In this document: one piece after another, positions 43,984-54,707 of the stretch
How the letters are laid out: each line of letters begins with the position of its first letter
How positions within the stretch are numbered: the first letter of the stretch is position 1
NCBI GenBank assembly: GCA_030407085.1
Contig: CM059585.1
Location: 64,618,501 to 64,682,500, forward strand
From: Trichopria drosophilae
Lineage: Eukaryota > Arthropoda > Insecta > Hymenoptera > Diapriidae
Reading direction: 5' to 3'
Length of the DNA stretch: 64,000 nucleotides
Notes under the pieces: generated by a model
Told to the model about the DNA's origin: nothing
Seen by the model: only the letters and a program-made list of their open reading frames with translations
The model's database searches: none
Program-made: the position numbers and the translations under genes

Positions 43984-45487
43984 GAATATATATATATATA
44001 TATTGAATATATAAAATTGAAATTGTTCTGGTGTATGGGGAAGCTCAAAGAAATCTTGATGATGCTGTCAATCTGTACGCTCAGCGTTATCCACATAAAA
44101 CTGTGTCACGTGCTTCAGTTTATCGTACTATTAGAAAATTTACTACGGACGGAAGTGTTCAACCTAAGAAAAAGACCCGTACAAGAACAGTCACTGCATA
44201 AAATAATGAAATTGCTGTATTAGCTGCAGTGGCTAATAATCCTCACGTTAGTATACGAGATATTAGTCGTGATTCCGGAATAACTCAGAGCAGTGTTTGG
44301 AGAATTTTCAGACGTAATAAATTTCATCCGTATCATGTCTCTTTACATCAAGAACTGCACGGTATTGATTTTCAAAATCGGGTAGCTTTTTGTCAGTGGG
44401 CATGTGAACAAGTACAACAAAATTCCAACTTTTTTCGTTATGTATTATTCTCTGACGAGTCGTCTTTTACAAACCATGGAATAGTTAATCGACACAACAT
44501 GCACTACTGGAGTACTGAAAATCCGCAGTGGCTTCGTGAAGTCGAACACCAGCGTCCATGGGCTGTCAACGTATGGTGTGGAATAATTGGCAACAAACTG
44601 ATCGGTCCCCACATTATTGAAGGCAGCTTAAATGGTCCAAAGTATCGAGACATTTTGGAAAAAGAACTGCCAATATTTCTTGAAGACTTGATCTTAGAAA
44701 TACGGCAGAACATGTGGTTTCAACATGATGGTTGTCCGGCGCACTATTCAGCGGTAGCACGAGAAGTTCTTGATCGTGATTTCAATGATCGCTGGATTGG
44801 TAGAGGCGGTCCGATCAACTGGCCTGCGAGATCGCCCGATCTTACTTCTCCAGATTACTTTTTGTGGGGCTATCTTAAAGACAAAGTGTACAAAGAAAAA
44901 CCAACAACACGTGAGAATATGATTGATCGAATTACAAGTGCATGTGCTGAAATTCAAGAAGATACACTTCTCCGTTGTATAAATTCAATTGAATTACGGA
45001 TTAATCAGTGCATTGAAGCCGAAGGTCATCATTTTGAACACTTACTTTAATTAAACGATGATTCCATATGTACCTCGAATCGTGAGAGATTTGAAATGTA
45101 AGTAATTCAAAATCTGAAAATTTTACTTTAAGACTAATTTTGAGTATTGCAGAATCGTAAGCGTGTATTCTCAATAACAATAAAATAAAGGAAAATTGAA
45201 TTTCGTCGATTACAGCGTCATCTATCGCGAAACGAGAAAAATGTTTTAGACAAATCATACGCATTTTATTCAAAGAATCTGAATATGCAATAAAAAATAG
45301 GGGTTCCCATTTAAGATTTCGAATTTACCCCCACCACCGCCCCCAGGGTCGGTGTGGGGGGGGGGGGCCAATTTTAATATCACTGTATGTACACCTTACA
45401 CCCATTAAATTTTTATTCTTAACATTTTTTCGTAGAGTGCCTACTTTTCGAGATATTCGACAGTTTCAACTTAAAAGAAACACCCTG
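43984..45487 (+). mobile_element. DD41D mariner-type transposon (left end lost)
   Basis: Contains the transposase at 44034-45050 and a right TIR ending CACCCTG at 45487. The TIR shares layout with the next element: TCGATTACAGCG, AATATGCAATAAAAAATAGG, a C/G-rich CCCCCACCACC stretch, and a TTTTCGAGATATTCGACAG end block. After the end comes TATA, then the next element. On the left it starts in an (AT)n stretch next to the inverted-repeat element, so its own left TIR is missing. Confidence 0.7.
44034..45050 (+). pseudogene. Mariner-type DD41D transposase, one internal stop
   Basis: Open from about 44034 (GEAQRNLDDAVNLYAQRYPH), with a single in-frame TAA at 44199 and then a clean 273-aa frame from ATG 44229. 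Order: HTH pair (SRASVYRTIRKF; SGITQSSVWRIFRR), then the catalytic Asp in LFSDESSF, the second in WFQHDGCPAHY, and the third in SPDLTSPDYFLWG. I count 41 residues between the second and third Asp. The C-terminus EAEGHHFEHLL is intact. It would cut and paste DNA at TA targets. The start of the gene is lost, so it is probably inactive but recent. Confidence 0.85.
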
Positions 45488-46721
45488 TATACAGGGTGGC
45501 CGATTTATCTGAAGACATCGAAATATCTCGAGAACTATGCACAGAATCAAAAAAGTTGTCGGATGAAAGTTGTTCGACACGAAGGGGGGCATCCAGTGAT
45601 AATGAAATTTACCCCCTCCCCCATCCCCTGGGGGTGGAGTGGGGGCAAAAACAATAAAACTTAAATAGAAACCCCCAGTTTTTGTTGCAGATTTGGATTC
45701 TCCGGAAAAAAGTACACGAATTTGACCTAGGAGCTATTGCATTTTGGTTCACAGGTGGCGCTGTAATCGATAAAAATCCAAATTTATCCGAAGACATTGA
45801 AATACCTCGAGAACTATGCACAGAATCAAAAAAGTTGTCGGATGAAAGTTGTTCGACACGAAGGGGGGCATCCAGGGGGCAAATAGGGACAATTTGATCC
45901 CTTTATGCAAATTTAATATTAAAAATTCTAATATTTAGTAATATCAATTGCGAAAATTGTTATTCTGAATATGAAATTTTAATAATGTCCATTCGAAAAA
46001 TTAAGTTTATGAATAATTGATATTCTTCATATTAAAAATCAAAACTGATTACATAAAAATTGTGCATACAATATGGAAGCAATTTTATAAATAAGTTTTC
46101 TACCTTCAATAAAATTACATTTTAGGTTTTAAATTTATTATTTAATAAACAAAAAGAGGACATCACGCAATCCATTAAAAAATGCGTCATGTCCCTTCAC
46201 TCAGCTCATTCATTCTCTCTCTGTATGTTTTTTCCGAAATGAGAATAAATAAGCTGAGCATTGGCGGTCAAACCAGCTTCTATTAAACAAAACGAAACTC
46301 TTACTTCATTTGGGGATTTCGTCGCCATCTACCGGACCCCGAGAGAACTCACGTGGTTTCATACATGTACATCGCTTGCATTTCGGCCATCACCGGCGCC
46401 GGTTCTGTTACATAACGCTAGAGGGCGACATAACTCGAAAATAAAGTAGCATATCATTTTATACATAAGTTGAGTCACACGTAACCAGTTCACCTACATT
46501 TTTCTCTACTTTCCTGAAGGGAAGTAAATGGATATCGCGACTTTCTAATCCCCATATTAAAATTTAGTATTCACGGTCTCTCAGTGTAAGACTGTTTTTG
46601 AAGTCCATTGTATTGGTAGTAATTCGGTCGGAGGTCACTTTGCTTTTAGATTAACAACTTTCCGTTTACGTGACTATTTTTTGTCTACCCTTCATTGCTT
46701 AAATCGAATTGTAAGTTAAAA

Positions 46722-47788
46722 ATGAATCCTGCTAGAGTTCCCGAAAAAAATCGAAATGATTCTTATTTATGGTGAATGTAAGAGGAATATTGACGATGCT
46801 GTTGCGTTGTATGCTGAGCGTTTTCCAGATAATGCTCGCTCGCGTTCTTTTTTTTTACAAAGTTGTGAATGCCTTTCTCTCTGATGGCAGCGTACAAATG
46901 AAAAAAAGGAAGCGAAGATTAACAGTTACAGGAGAAGCTAACGAAGTAGCTGTACTAGCAGCTATTCACCAAAATCCACATGTAAGCACACGACAATTAC
47001 ATCGCGATTCCGGCATTTCCAGAGACAGTATTCAAAGAATATTGCATCGTCATAAGTTTCACCCATATCACATTTCACTGCACCAGGAACTAGATGGCGA
47101 TGATTTTCATAACCGCGTGGTGTTTTGTGAATGGGCATTTCAAAAAATGCAAACGAACCACAATTTCTTTGCTAATGTATGATTTTCAGATGAATCTACA
47201 TTCACGAACCATGGTGGCGTCAATAGGCATAATATGCATTATTGGAGTGTAGAAAATCCCCATTGGTTACGACAAGTTAATCATCAACGTCCTTGGTCGG
47301 TGAACGTTTGGTGTGGAATCATAGGAAATAAACTCATTGGTCCTTATTTCATTGAAGGTAATTTGAATGGAACAAAATATCGAGATTTCCTAGAACAAGA
47401 AGTACCATTACTACTTGAGGATGTTGCTATGGACGTCCGACGGACAATGTGGTTTCAGCATGATGGTTGCCCAGCACATTTTGCAAGAGTAGCAAGGGAA
47501 ATACTAGACCGTGATTACAATGGTAGGTGGATTGGTAGAGGTGGCCCCATTAATTGGCCTGCGAGGTCACCTGATCTAACATCTCTGGATTTCTTCCTAT
47601 GGGGTTACCTAAAAGGTAAGGTTTATGAACAAGTACCAACGACTCGTGAAAACATGGTGGAACGCATAAGAACTGCTTGCGCAGAAATTTCTGCAGATAT
47701 GATTCTATCATGTATAAAGTCATTTGAAGAAAGAATAAATAAATTCATTGAAGTGGAAGGTCAACATTTCGAACACTTACTCAAGTAA
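46722..47788 (+). pseudogene. Mariner-type DD41D transposase (frameshifted, one stop)
   Basis: Starts MNPARVPEK at 46722. A slip at an A run moves to EMILIYGECKRNIDDAVALY; a second slip at a T run (about 46850) moves to FLSDGSVQMKKRKRR and the HTH region SGISRDSIQRILHRHKF. A TGA at 47180 interrupts just before FSDESTF (first Asp). The rest is open: WFQHDGCPAHF (second Asp), RGGPINWPARSPDLTSLDFF (third Asp, same 41-residue spacing) and EVEGQHFEHLL. All catalytic residues remain. Closely related to the 44229 protein. Confidence 0.88.
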
Positions 47789-47796
47789 GTGAATAG

Positions 47797-47905
47797 GGAG
47801 ACAGTGAGAGGCAAGGGGACTCACGTAAAACAAGCACCCCAAAGGGAACAGAAAAATACTACGTCCACGTCGTTGTTCCTGGGTAACGCTAAATGTATTT
47901 TTTCC
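47797..47905 (+). repeat. Conserved post-transposase module
   Basis: GAGAGGCAAGGGGACTCACG, AAGCACCCCAAAGGGAACAG and GTAACGCTAA follow the transposase stop at once and correspond to 17275-17390 and inverted 29730-29860. Here there is no (CA)n between stop and module. Confidence 0.6.
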
Positions 47906-48461
47906 CGGCTTTGTTAGAATGACCGTATTCCATATCCGCTACGCGGGCGAAAATTGTCAATATTGGAGAATCCAAATCTGCAATAAAAACTGGGGGTTCC
48001 TATTTAAGTTTTATTGTTTTTGCCCCCACTCCACCCCCAGGGGATGGGGGAGGGGGTAACTTTCATTATTACTGGATGCCCCCTTTCGTGTCGAACAACT
48101 TTGATCCGACAACTTTTTTGATTCTGTGCACAGTTCTCGAGGTATTTCAATGTCTTCGGATAAATTTGGATTTTTATCGATTACAGCGCCACCTGTGAAC
48201 CAAAATGCAATAGCTCCTAGGTCAAATTCGTGTACTTTTTTCCGGAGAATCCAAATCTGCAATAAAAAATGGGGGTTCCTATTTAAGTTTTATTGTTTTT
48301 GCCCCCACTCCACCTCCCGGGGATGGGGGAGGGGGTAAATTTAATTATCACTGGATGCCCCCCTTCGTGTCGAACAACTTTCATCCGACAACTTTTTTGA
48401 TTCTGTGTATAGTTCTCGAGATATTTCGATGTCTTCAGATAAATCGGCCACCCTGTATATA

Positions 48462-49219
48462 CAGGGTCATCGAAAAGTATCGGACCCCCCTAATATCTTT
48501 AGTTAGAATGCACTTAAGAGAAAATGTCCAATAGCAATGTTGTATGGTTTCTAGCGGGGAGTAAGATGATGACCTTGACTTTGACCTTGACCATGTCCTT
48601 CAAGGTCATTTCAAGGTCAATCTTATTTTTTTAAATAGAACCCCCTACATTTTATTGCATATTCTTATAGCTTATCTCGAGAGCTTTCCAAAACACTATA
48701 ATAAAATATTTTTTTATTAAGTACTTTTTGAGTTATAAAGGTTTGAAGTTAACAATTTTTTGACACAAAATGTAGAATATCTTGTAAAATATTATTTAGT
48801 TTTCAGTAATCATAACCTTAATACTTTTGTGCGCGGAATAATGAGACCAATTAATTGGTTTAAAGAAAATACATTAATCGGATCCCCCTAATATTAACTG
48901 GTCGGACTCGCACACCACTTAACAAATTGTTAACTTCAAACCTTTATAACTCAAAAAGTACTTAATAAAAAAAATTTTATTATAGTGTTTTGGAAAGCTC
49001 TCGAGATAAGCTATAAGAATATGCAATAAAATGTAGGGGGTTCTATTTAAAAAAATAAGATTGACCTTGAAATGACCTTGAAGGACATGGTCAAGGTCAA
49101 AGTCAAGGTCATCATCTTACTCCCCGCTTGAAACCATACAACTTTGCTATTGGACATTTTCTCCTAAGTGCATTCTAACTGAAGATATTAGGGGGGTCCG
49201 ATACTTTTCGATGACCCTG
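48462..49219. mobile_element. 758-bp palindromic TA-target MITE rich in AAGGTCA
   Basis: Left CAGGGTCATCGAAAAGTATC (48462) pairs with the inverted right end (49219) along almost the whole length: GGACCCCCCTAATATC, ATGACCTTGACTTTGACC, CCTTCAAGGTCATTTCAAGG, TTTATTGCATATTCTTATAG. The centre around 48780-48900 is unpaired. TA flanks both ends. There is no coding region. It is a deletion derivative of a long-TIR mariner-type family. Confidence 0.9.
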
Positions 49220-49224
49220 TATAT

Positions 49225-50352
49225 TGTAACGGCCATTTTGAATTTTTAATGCCGGTACCTTCGGGAATTCAAATTTTGTTACAACCGGTAGATTATTAGT
49301 TTAAACAATACATTTACACCAATATAAACATCTATGTAAAATAATACTGAAAGTTTGTGAATTCTGAAGGTCTTTAAAAGAGAATGAGATTGATTTATTA
49401 GCATTATATACTTAGATTTTCTTAACAAAAAAAGAATTTGCACGAAATAATATGTATAATTTCCATTGAACAGTAAACTAGAAACGTATATTATTAGGAT
49501 TCTCTAAATAACTAATCCGGTATCAATTACAATATTTTGACCCATTTACTTTTAATTTTGTTTGATCTGATTGGGACTCAAAAGAAAATAGTACAGACTA
49601 ACAAAACCAGCAATTAGCCACTAACGATCGGTAGTCCCAAACAACTCCTTGTATGAATCTCATTCGGTATAGAATTCACCCGGAAAGTAACTTCACGAAC
49701 ATGGAGGGGGTATGACATTCGCCTCGAATATAAGAATATCGACCGGTTTCTAATTAGACTAAAATCGGTAAAACAAACTTTTTCCGGACCTGCGTTTGTG
49801 CCGGTTGGATCAAGAGTGAAATCGTCAGGTCCGCGTACGCACCGAATCACAAGTCCGCCGATAGATTGCGCGGATTTAAGATTTAGAATACCAAGATCTA
49901 TCAGATAGCCAGACAAAGAAACCGGCCAAATTAAATCGATCGAAGTTGACCAACTTTGATGTTCAACAATACTTTTCTTTTTGTTTTTATTTGGTAATAG
50001 CATATTTATCTTGGTTGAACGATAATCTTCTTAAGTGGATGCCGGTGACAGTAACCGATAGAACGCAGTTAAAGGAAATACCACATGGAATGGTGTCTTC
50101 AAAGAGTGCGCATCACGAATCACCACAAAGAGTGCGCAACATTAATCTTAATAATTCTGGATCGATGAATTGTACGGTAAAACAACAAATATATTCCGGG
50201 TAGCTCAGTTCACCGGGAGATTTCTCAATAATATCCTTATAAAATCAATAAAGTTACCGGTAATTCTTAAAATTAATATTTCTCTGTCCAACGGGCACAG
50301 TTGCTTATAAATCGGTATCTTGTAACGGGTAAATATAAGTAAAATCGTTACA
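49225..50352 (-). mobile_element. Long terminal repeat (3' LTR, minus strand), 1.13 kb
   Basis: Minus strand: begins TGTAACGATTTTAC (50352) and ends ATGGCCGTTACA (49225); TG...CA termini with inverted TGTAACG/CGTTACA, as in the LTR at 12820-13489. A purine tract (AAGGAGAGGGGTGT) precedes it. An open 129-aa frame inside (50003-49614) is unrecognised and may be chance. The 3' end abuts TATAT and the MITE. Confidence 0.7.
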
Positions 50353-50366
50353 ACACCCCTCTCCTT
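50353..50366 (-). promoter_or_regulatory. Polypurine tract
   Basis: Minus-strand AAGGAGAGGGGTGT right before the TGTAACG LTR start. Confidence 0.6.
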
Positions 50367-50529
50367 GCGGTGAGACCGAAGGCACGGAAATCTAATAAGT
50401 AAAATTAATTTTCGGGTGAACTGGCTACTAATCTTAACTTAATTAAAGTATGATGAATGATGTGCAGTAAAATGATCGATAACTGTGACAAGAGATGTAT
50501 ATATATATTATTATTATTCTTATTATATA

Positions 50530-50697
50530 TATTTTTTTATTAGCATTATTGTGGCGTGTAACACTCTCCAGCATGATTCCGCCGGTAACCATAGAAGGAC
50601 GTTCTGGACCCGGCTCGATGATCTGGAGCACACACTTCGGACAGGTCGTCACGGTGACCTCAGCTCGCCCGCACCCAAAACAGAATATACCTCTCGG
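50530..50697 (-). pseudogene. Gypsy-like gag zinc-finger fragment
   Basis: Minus strand RGIFCFGCGRAEVTVTTCPKC and EPGPERPSM: the last Cys-rich motif (C-x2-C...C-x2-C) of an insect gypsy-type gag. It lies between integrase and polypurine tract, not upstream of pol as expected, so the locus is rearranged. A similar arrangement is seen at 53109-53498. Confidence 0.55.
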
Positions 50698-50879
50698 CTA
50701 GGGGTGATTTGCGTATTTATGACCGTGCCGACGACAACTATTGCAGGGTTTTACTAGGATTTGTTAACCTACATTTCAGGAGGATGAAAGTAATGTTTTA
50801 TGAAAGGTAATGTTTATGAATGAATCTTATTACTAATAGACTAATTCTAATATAACAATACGGTATATATTGTTGTTGA

Positions 50880-51730
50880 ATTGAGCTGCTTGTTCCGGTT
50901 TACTCCGCTGGCATCTTTCGCAACTTCTAAAAAATTCTACTACATCTCGATGAGCGGTAGGCCAATAATACAATCGCATCAATTTATTGAAGGTCTTCTC
51001 AATTCCCAGATGTCCGGCTTGAGGTGTACAATGTACTTCTTCAATTATCCGTCATCGTGTGACCTCCGGTATTACTAATTTCCAAGTATCGTAATCTTCC
51101 ATCACATCCGCGGTAATTCGATTAGGACGCTGGAAATATAATCTATTGCCGTCAATTCTCCAATTCGGAAATCTTTCTGGATACATTTGTACCTGATGTT
51201 TACGATGAAGATACCAACGGTTCTCTTCTTGATCAAGGTCCATGATGGCATTTACCTCAGCTTCGTACATTCTGGATAATGCATCCGGTACATGATGTGA
51301 GGCACCTCTTCGATGTTTAAATTCGTAGTCATACTCGAGTAATTCGAGAGCCCACCTTGCAAGTCTCCCCGTTGGATTTTTAAGATTTTTCAACCAGCGT
51401 AAACTATCGTGGTCGTTAATCACTGTAAACTGGTACCCTTCAAGATAACATCGGAACTTTTTGATGCCAAATACTACAGCTAAGCACTCTTTTTCGGTCG
51501 TCGAGTATTTTAGCTCCGCCTGTGATAGAGTGCGGCTAGCGTAGGCCATGACATGCTCTTTAGCCTGTTGTTCTTGGGTGAGAACAATTCCTAATCCGAA
51601 TCCACTTGCGTCAGTTTGTAGTGTGAACGGTAACGAAAAATCAGGTCTTGCTAACACGGGAGGTGAGGATAATATGGATTTAATGGTATTTAACGTGCCC
51701 TCTTGTTCAGAACCCCAGTGCCACTTCTTA
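50880..51730 (-). pseudogene. Gypsy-like RT connection, RNase H and integrase zinc-domain remnant
   Basis: The minus-strand 51730-51052 frame has SSPPVLARPDFSLPFTLQTD and ASGFGLGIVLTQEQ (RNase H first Asp), YSTTEKECLAVVFGIKKFR (Glu), FTVINDHDSLRWL (an altered TDH motif), GRLARWALELLEYDYEF and GASHHVPDALSR. From 51075 to 50880, in another frame, VHCTPQAGHLGIEKTFNKL and CERCQR give the HHCC integrase domain. The RT core upstream of 51735 is cut by another repeat. Integrase core missing. Confidence 0.85.
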
Positions 51731-51734
51731 TTTT

Positions 51735-51830
51735 TGCTTAGCAAAATATATATAATATATATATATATCATTATTTATTTATTTATATTTATATAGAGAG
51801 TGACACAAACTTATGCAAACCCTTGATTAT
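51735..51830. repeat. Solitary end of the GAGAGTGACACAAA repeat
   Basis: TTATTTATATTTATATAGAG, then AGTGACACAAACTTATG and CAAACCCTTG, matching the inverted-repeat ends at 43608 and 43983. It breaks the RNase H reading frame at 51735. Confidence 0.65.
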
Positions 51831-52420
51831 GTTATGGGGAAAAGTTTCGATAACACTGCTGGAATCGCGAAAAAAAATAATACCTTAATATAAAAGTCCA
51901 TATGAAATTACACAAAATTTGAGTCATGACAGATATGTTGAGGCAGATATTGAGAATTTTTAACTAACTCAGAAAGATTATACGGGTATATGGGAAGCAT
52001 GCAATATGAGACCCTGGCATGCCACTTTTGTAGCAATTATATGCGAAGCGTATCCAAAAAAATTCCCGCCGTTGTAAACATTTTTATTAGTGTTTTGTAA
52101 GTTAATGAATTGAGAATAAAAATATTAGTTCGAGGCAAACTATGTCAGGAAGGCCGAACTGTGAGTATTGTACATGTGTATTGCAACGAACGCCTACTTT
52201 TATTTAACTCTAGGGGAAATATGGTAATGGGGAAAATTCGCAAGACGTTCATGGACAGTCCACAATGAACCTTCTGTAAATTGACACTGTCCGACAAGTT
52301 CGTTTTATTTTATTATTTTAAATAAAGGCCTTTTATTTCTTACAGATAAAAATGTTTTTGATACATTGCTGTTTTAGGTCAAACACTATAAGAAAAACTG
52401 ATGTTTAACGAAAAAGATCA

Positions 52421-52461
52421 TCAGTCCTGAAGATGGCTCGCAAGAGGCCGAAAACTTTTCA
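52421..52461 (+). repeat. Penelope-like 3' motif (hammerhead-like)
   Basis: TCAGTCCTGAAGATGGCTCG and CAAGAGGCCGAAAAC: a CTGA-AGA core, a GGC...GCC stem and GAAA. Penelope-like elements in arthropods carry such sequences, often hammerhead ribozymes, near their ends. Here the conserved CTGATGA core is CTGAAGA, so activity is doubtful. The region 51831-52660 otherwise shows no gene. Confidence 0.4.
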
Positions 52462-52667
52462 AGAAAAGGGTTTTTGTTTTTATTTTTCAAAAAGACCGAC
52501 AAAACGTCTCTCGCTCATGGCCAGGCATGCCGGCGGACCTCGCCGGCTTCTTAGACCTTTTCCCACTCGGGAACTATTGCTTCATAATTTCCGCGTGTAT
52601 ATAATATTTAATTAGGTTATTTAACCTGTTTCAAATTTATTTTTATAAAATACTGACTTCGTCACAA

Positions 52668-52690
52668 CACCCTCCCCTAAACCGGAATAT
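52668..52690 (-). promoter_or_regulatory. Polypurine tract and LTR start
   Basis: Minus strand GGTTTAGGGGAGGGTGT followed by TGTGACGAAGTCAG (LTR start at 52667). No matching CGTCACA end was found downstream, so the LTR is truncated or diverged. Confidence 0.45.
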
Positions 52691-53108
52691 CCCCCAGATA
52701 TTCCGTATTTAATCAATTACAATGCCGAACATTACCTGTCACTTACCACATGAACAAAGTAAGGAAAAATAATAACTCACCCTACGTTGTCGCACAACCC
52801 TCTGTCTTCGGGCTCGCCACTCATGTCATCTCCCATTTCCTAGTGGCATCATCTCTCGTTATTTCTCTCTCTCCTCACTCTACTCGCGACAACCGCCCTC
52901 TCTCTCATTTCATCAGAACCTGCCTCCCTCACCTCTCGTCACCACCTCTCTTTCACCCATCTCCCAATCCACTATTCGCCCGAATCTGCAATAGTTGCTG
53001 GGTGCGCAGAGATAGGCCGCCTCCCCTCTAACACTAAGCGAATAATGAGCGTTTGATCCGATTCGGTCGGCAAGTTCTGGATCCGGTCCAGCAATTGCAG
53101 AGTATCCT

Positions 53109-53498
53109 CTAAGCGATTGCTGTCACGTGGAGAATGAGGGGATTGTTCTCGCACAGCCTAGCGTTCCTCTCTCTGCGTGACCTCCCCACTCCCGTCTCCC
53201 TCCTACGACTCGAGTTCCGATGTCGAACACCGTCGGTAGGACGATCCCCTCCTCTTTCCATAGATTGCGCCACCCCGGAATGTTCCTCTTCGGATCGGAG
53301 TTCCCGTAGATACTCCCAATGTAGTGCTCCACAGCGAGGGCAGGACAACAGGTCCCCCACCCCTCTACGGCTAAAGTTACGGCAATAGCAGGCTACCGAC
53401 GGTCGGGGACGATCTCTGCATCCATGTCCTCCATGCCAACAATTGAAACAGGCGTACCGCGGTGGATCTATCCGCGGATTCCGCTGTACCGGAACCAA
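53109..53498 (-). pseudogene. Gypsy-like gag C-terminal zinc-finger fragment
   Basis: The minus-strand product has YACFNCWHGGHGCRDR, VACYCRNFSRRG and LLSCPRCGALHWEYL, a CCHC-like knuckle followed by a C-x2-C...C-x2-C motif as in insect gypsy gag. Some ligands are changed (HGCRD for HxxxDC). It lies 3' of the integrase piece on the same strand, followed by a polypurine tract. Confidence 0.55.
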
Positions 53499-53583
53499 GC
53501 CCCCGTATATGGCCTCCGAATATGGTCCCCTCCGATTTGTACTCTAAGCCACTTCCCGGCGCATCACGGACCGGGCCACGTCG

Positions 53584-53781
53584 TCAAGATTGAGTGGAGG
53601 ACTGGGTAGATGTATTCACGGCGTAGCAGAATTCGTGAAAATGTTTATCCCAGTCCCGATGATCCTGCTTTATGTATGTCGCGATCATAGTTTTCAAGAC
53701 TCGATTACTCCTCTCCGCTGGATTAGACTGAGGATGATATGGGAACATGGTTACATGTCTGATCCCAAACTCATCCAACAT
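53584..53781 (-). pseudogene. Gypsy-like integrase core fragment
   Basis: EFGIRHVTMFPYHPQSNPAE and RSNRVLKTMIATYI carry the third catalytic residue (Glu in NPAER) and the following helix. The first two Asp are deleted, so this is a short remnant fused after a deletion to the RNase H piece. Confidence 0.8.
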
Positions 53782-53849
53782 CGAACGGACAGTTTTGATA
53801 TAGAAATCCTTTTACAGTTCCATTGCTGTAGTTCGAAAGCCCACCTTGC

Positions 53850-54707
53850 TAAAAGGTGGAAAAATTACGTTCCGGAGCACTGAGCACTTTGCTGGCATAT
53901 TGGATTGGATGCTTCCCATCCTCGTGTTCTTGCGTTAGCACCACCCCATCCAAAACCACTTGCATAATATTGAATCGTGACCGGTTTTCTAAAATCTGGG
54001 CGAGCCAACACGGGAGCTGATGACAGTTTCTCCTTGAGGACTTGAAACGCCTCCTCTTGTTCATCTCCCCACGACCAAGGCTGTCCCGTTCGCAATAATC
54101 TTATCAGCGGTATGTTATTCTCTGCATCTTTCTGCAAGAATCTGGAGTACCACCCCAACATCCCAAAAACCGGTTTTGCGGTTTGAGGGGCCGAATACTC
54201 TAAGATCGGTCTCACCTGATCAACGTCGGGCCGCAACGCTTCGCTATCTAATACGAACCCCGAGTACGTTACCCACGAAAATCCAAACTCACACTTCTTC
54301 TCATTAATCGCCAACCCCGCCTGATCCAACTTCCTTATCACCCGCTCCAACCACCGCAGATGCTCTTCGAAATCCTCTGTCGCTACAATAAAATCATCTA
54401 GGTAGCCGATTAGGTGAGGCTCGAAGTCGGATCCGAACAAGGCGCCTACGAGCCGCTGGAACGTCATCGGCGCTTTGGTCTATCTAAATGGCGTCTGGAC
54501 AATCTGCCACAATCCGGACCCCGGGGCCACAAACGCCATATATTTCTTACTTTCCGGAGCCATGGGTATTTGGTAGTAGGCCTGTTTCAAGTCAATCGTT
54601 GATAGATACTTCGCCCGTCGCAATTTGTAAAAGATGGAGTTTACATTAGGAATCGGATACACGTCCTTTTGAGGGAAAGCATTGAGGTCGCGGTAATCAA
54701 TGCACAT
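53850..54707 (-). pseudogene. Gypsy-like reverse transcriptase and RNase H remnant
   Basis: 54707-54480: CIDYRDLNAFPQKDVYPIPN, YLSTIDLKQAYYQIP (first Asp) and FVAPGSGLWQ. After a stop/frameshift at ~54475: MTFQRLVGALF, YLDDFIVAT (catalytic DD), LVL-like GFVLDSEALRPD, PVLARPDFRKP and the RNase H start with the first Asp changed to Tyr (QYYASGF), then frameshifts. The upstream protease is missing. A different copy from the one at 50880-51730, since both cover the PVLARPDF region. Confidence 0.88.

Larger units (their letters stand above)
45492..48455 (+). mobile_element. DD41D mariner-type transposon, long TIRs with duplicated units
   Basis: Left CAGGGTGGCCGATTTATCTG (45492) and the inverted right end (48455) match and extend for hundreds of bases (GAAGACATCGAAATATCTCG, AAAAAGTTGTCGGATGAAAG, TTCGACACGAAGGGGGGCAT). 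Within each TIR the GAACTATGCACAGAATCAA to GGGGGGCATCCAG block occurs twice, about 274 bp apart on the left. TA/TATA flanks both ends. The transposase gene lies at 46722-47788, so the element is structurally complete but its gene is broken. Confidence 0.9.

Noticed and set aside
49614..50003. 129-aa ORF inside the 49225-50352 LTR
   Set aside because: No family features and no second copy in the window, unlike the ORF of the long-LTR family; treated as chance.
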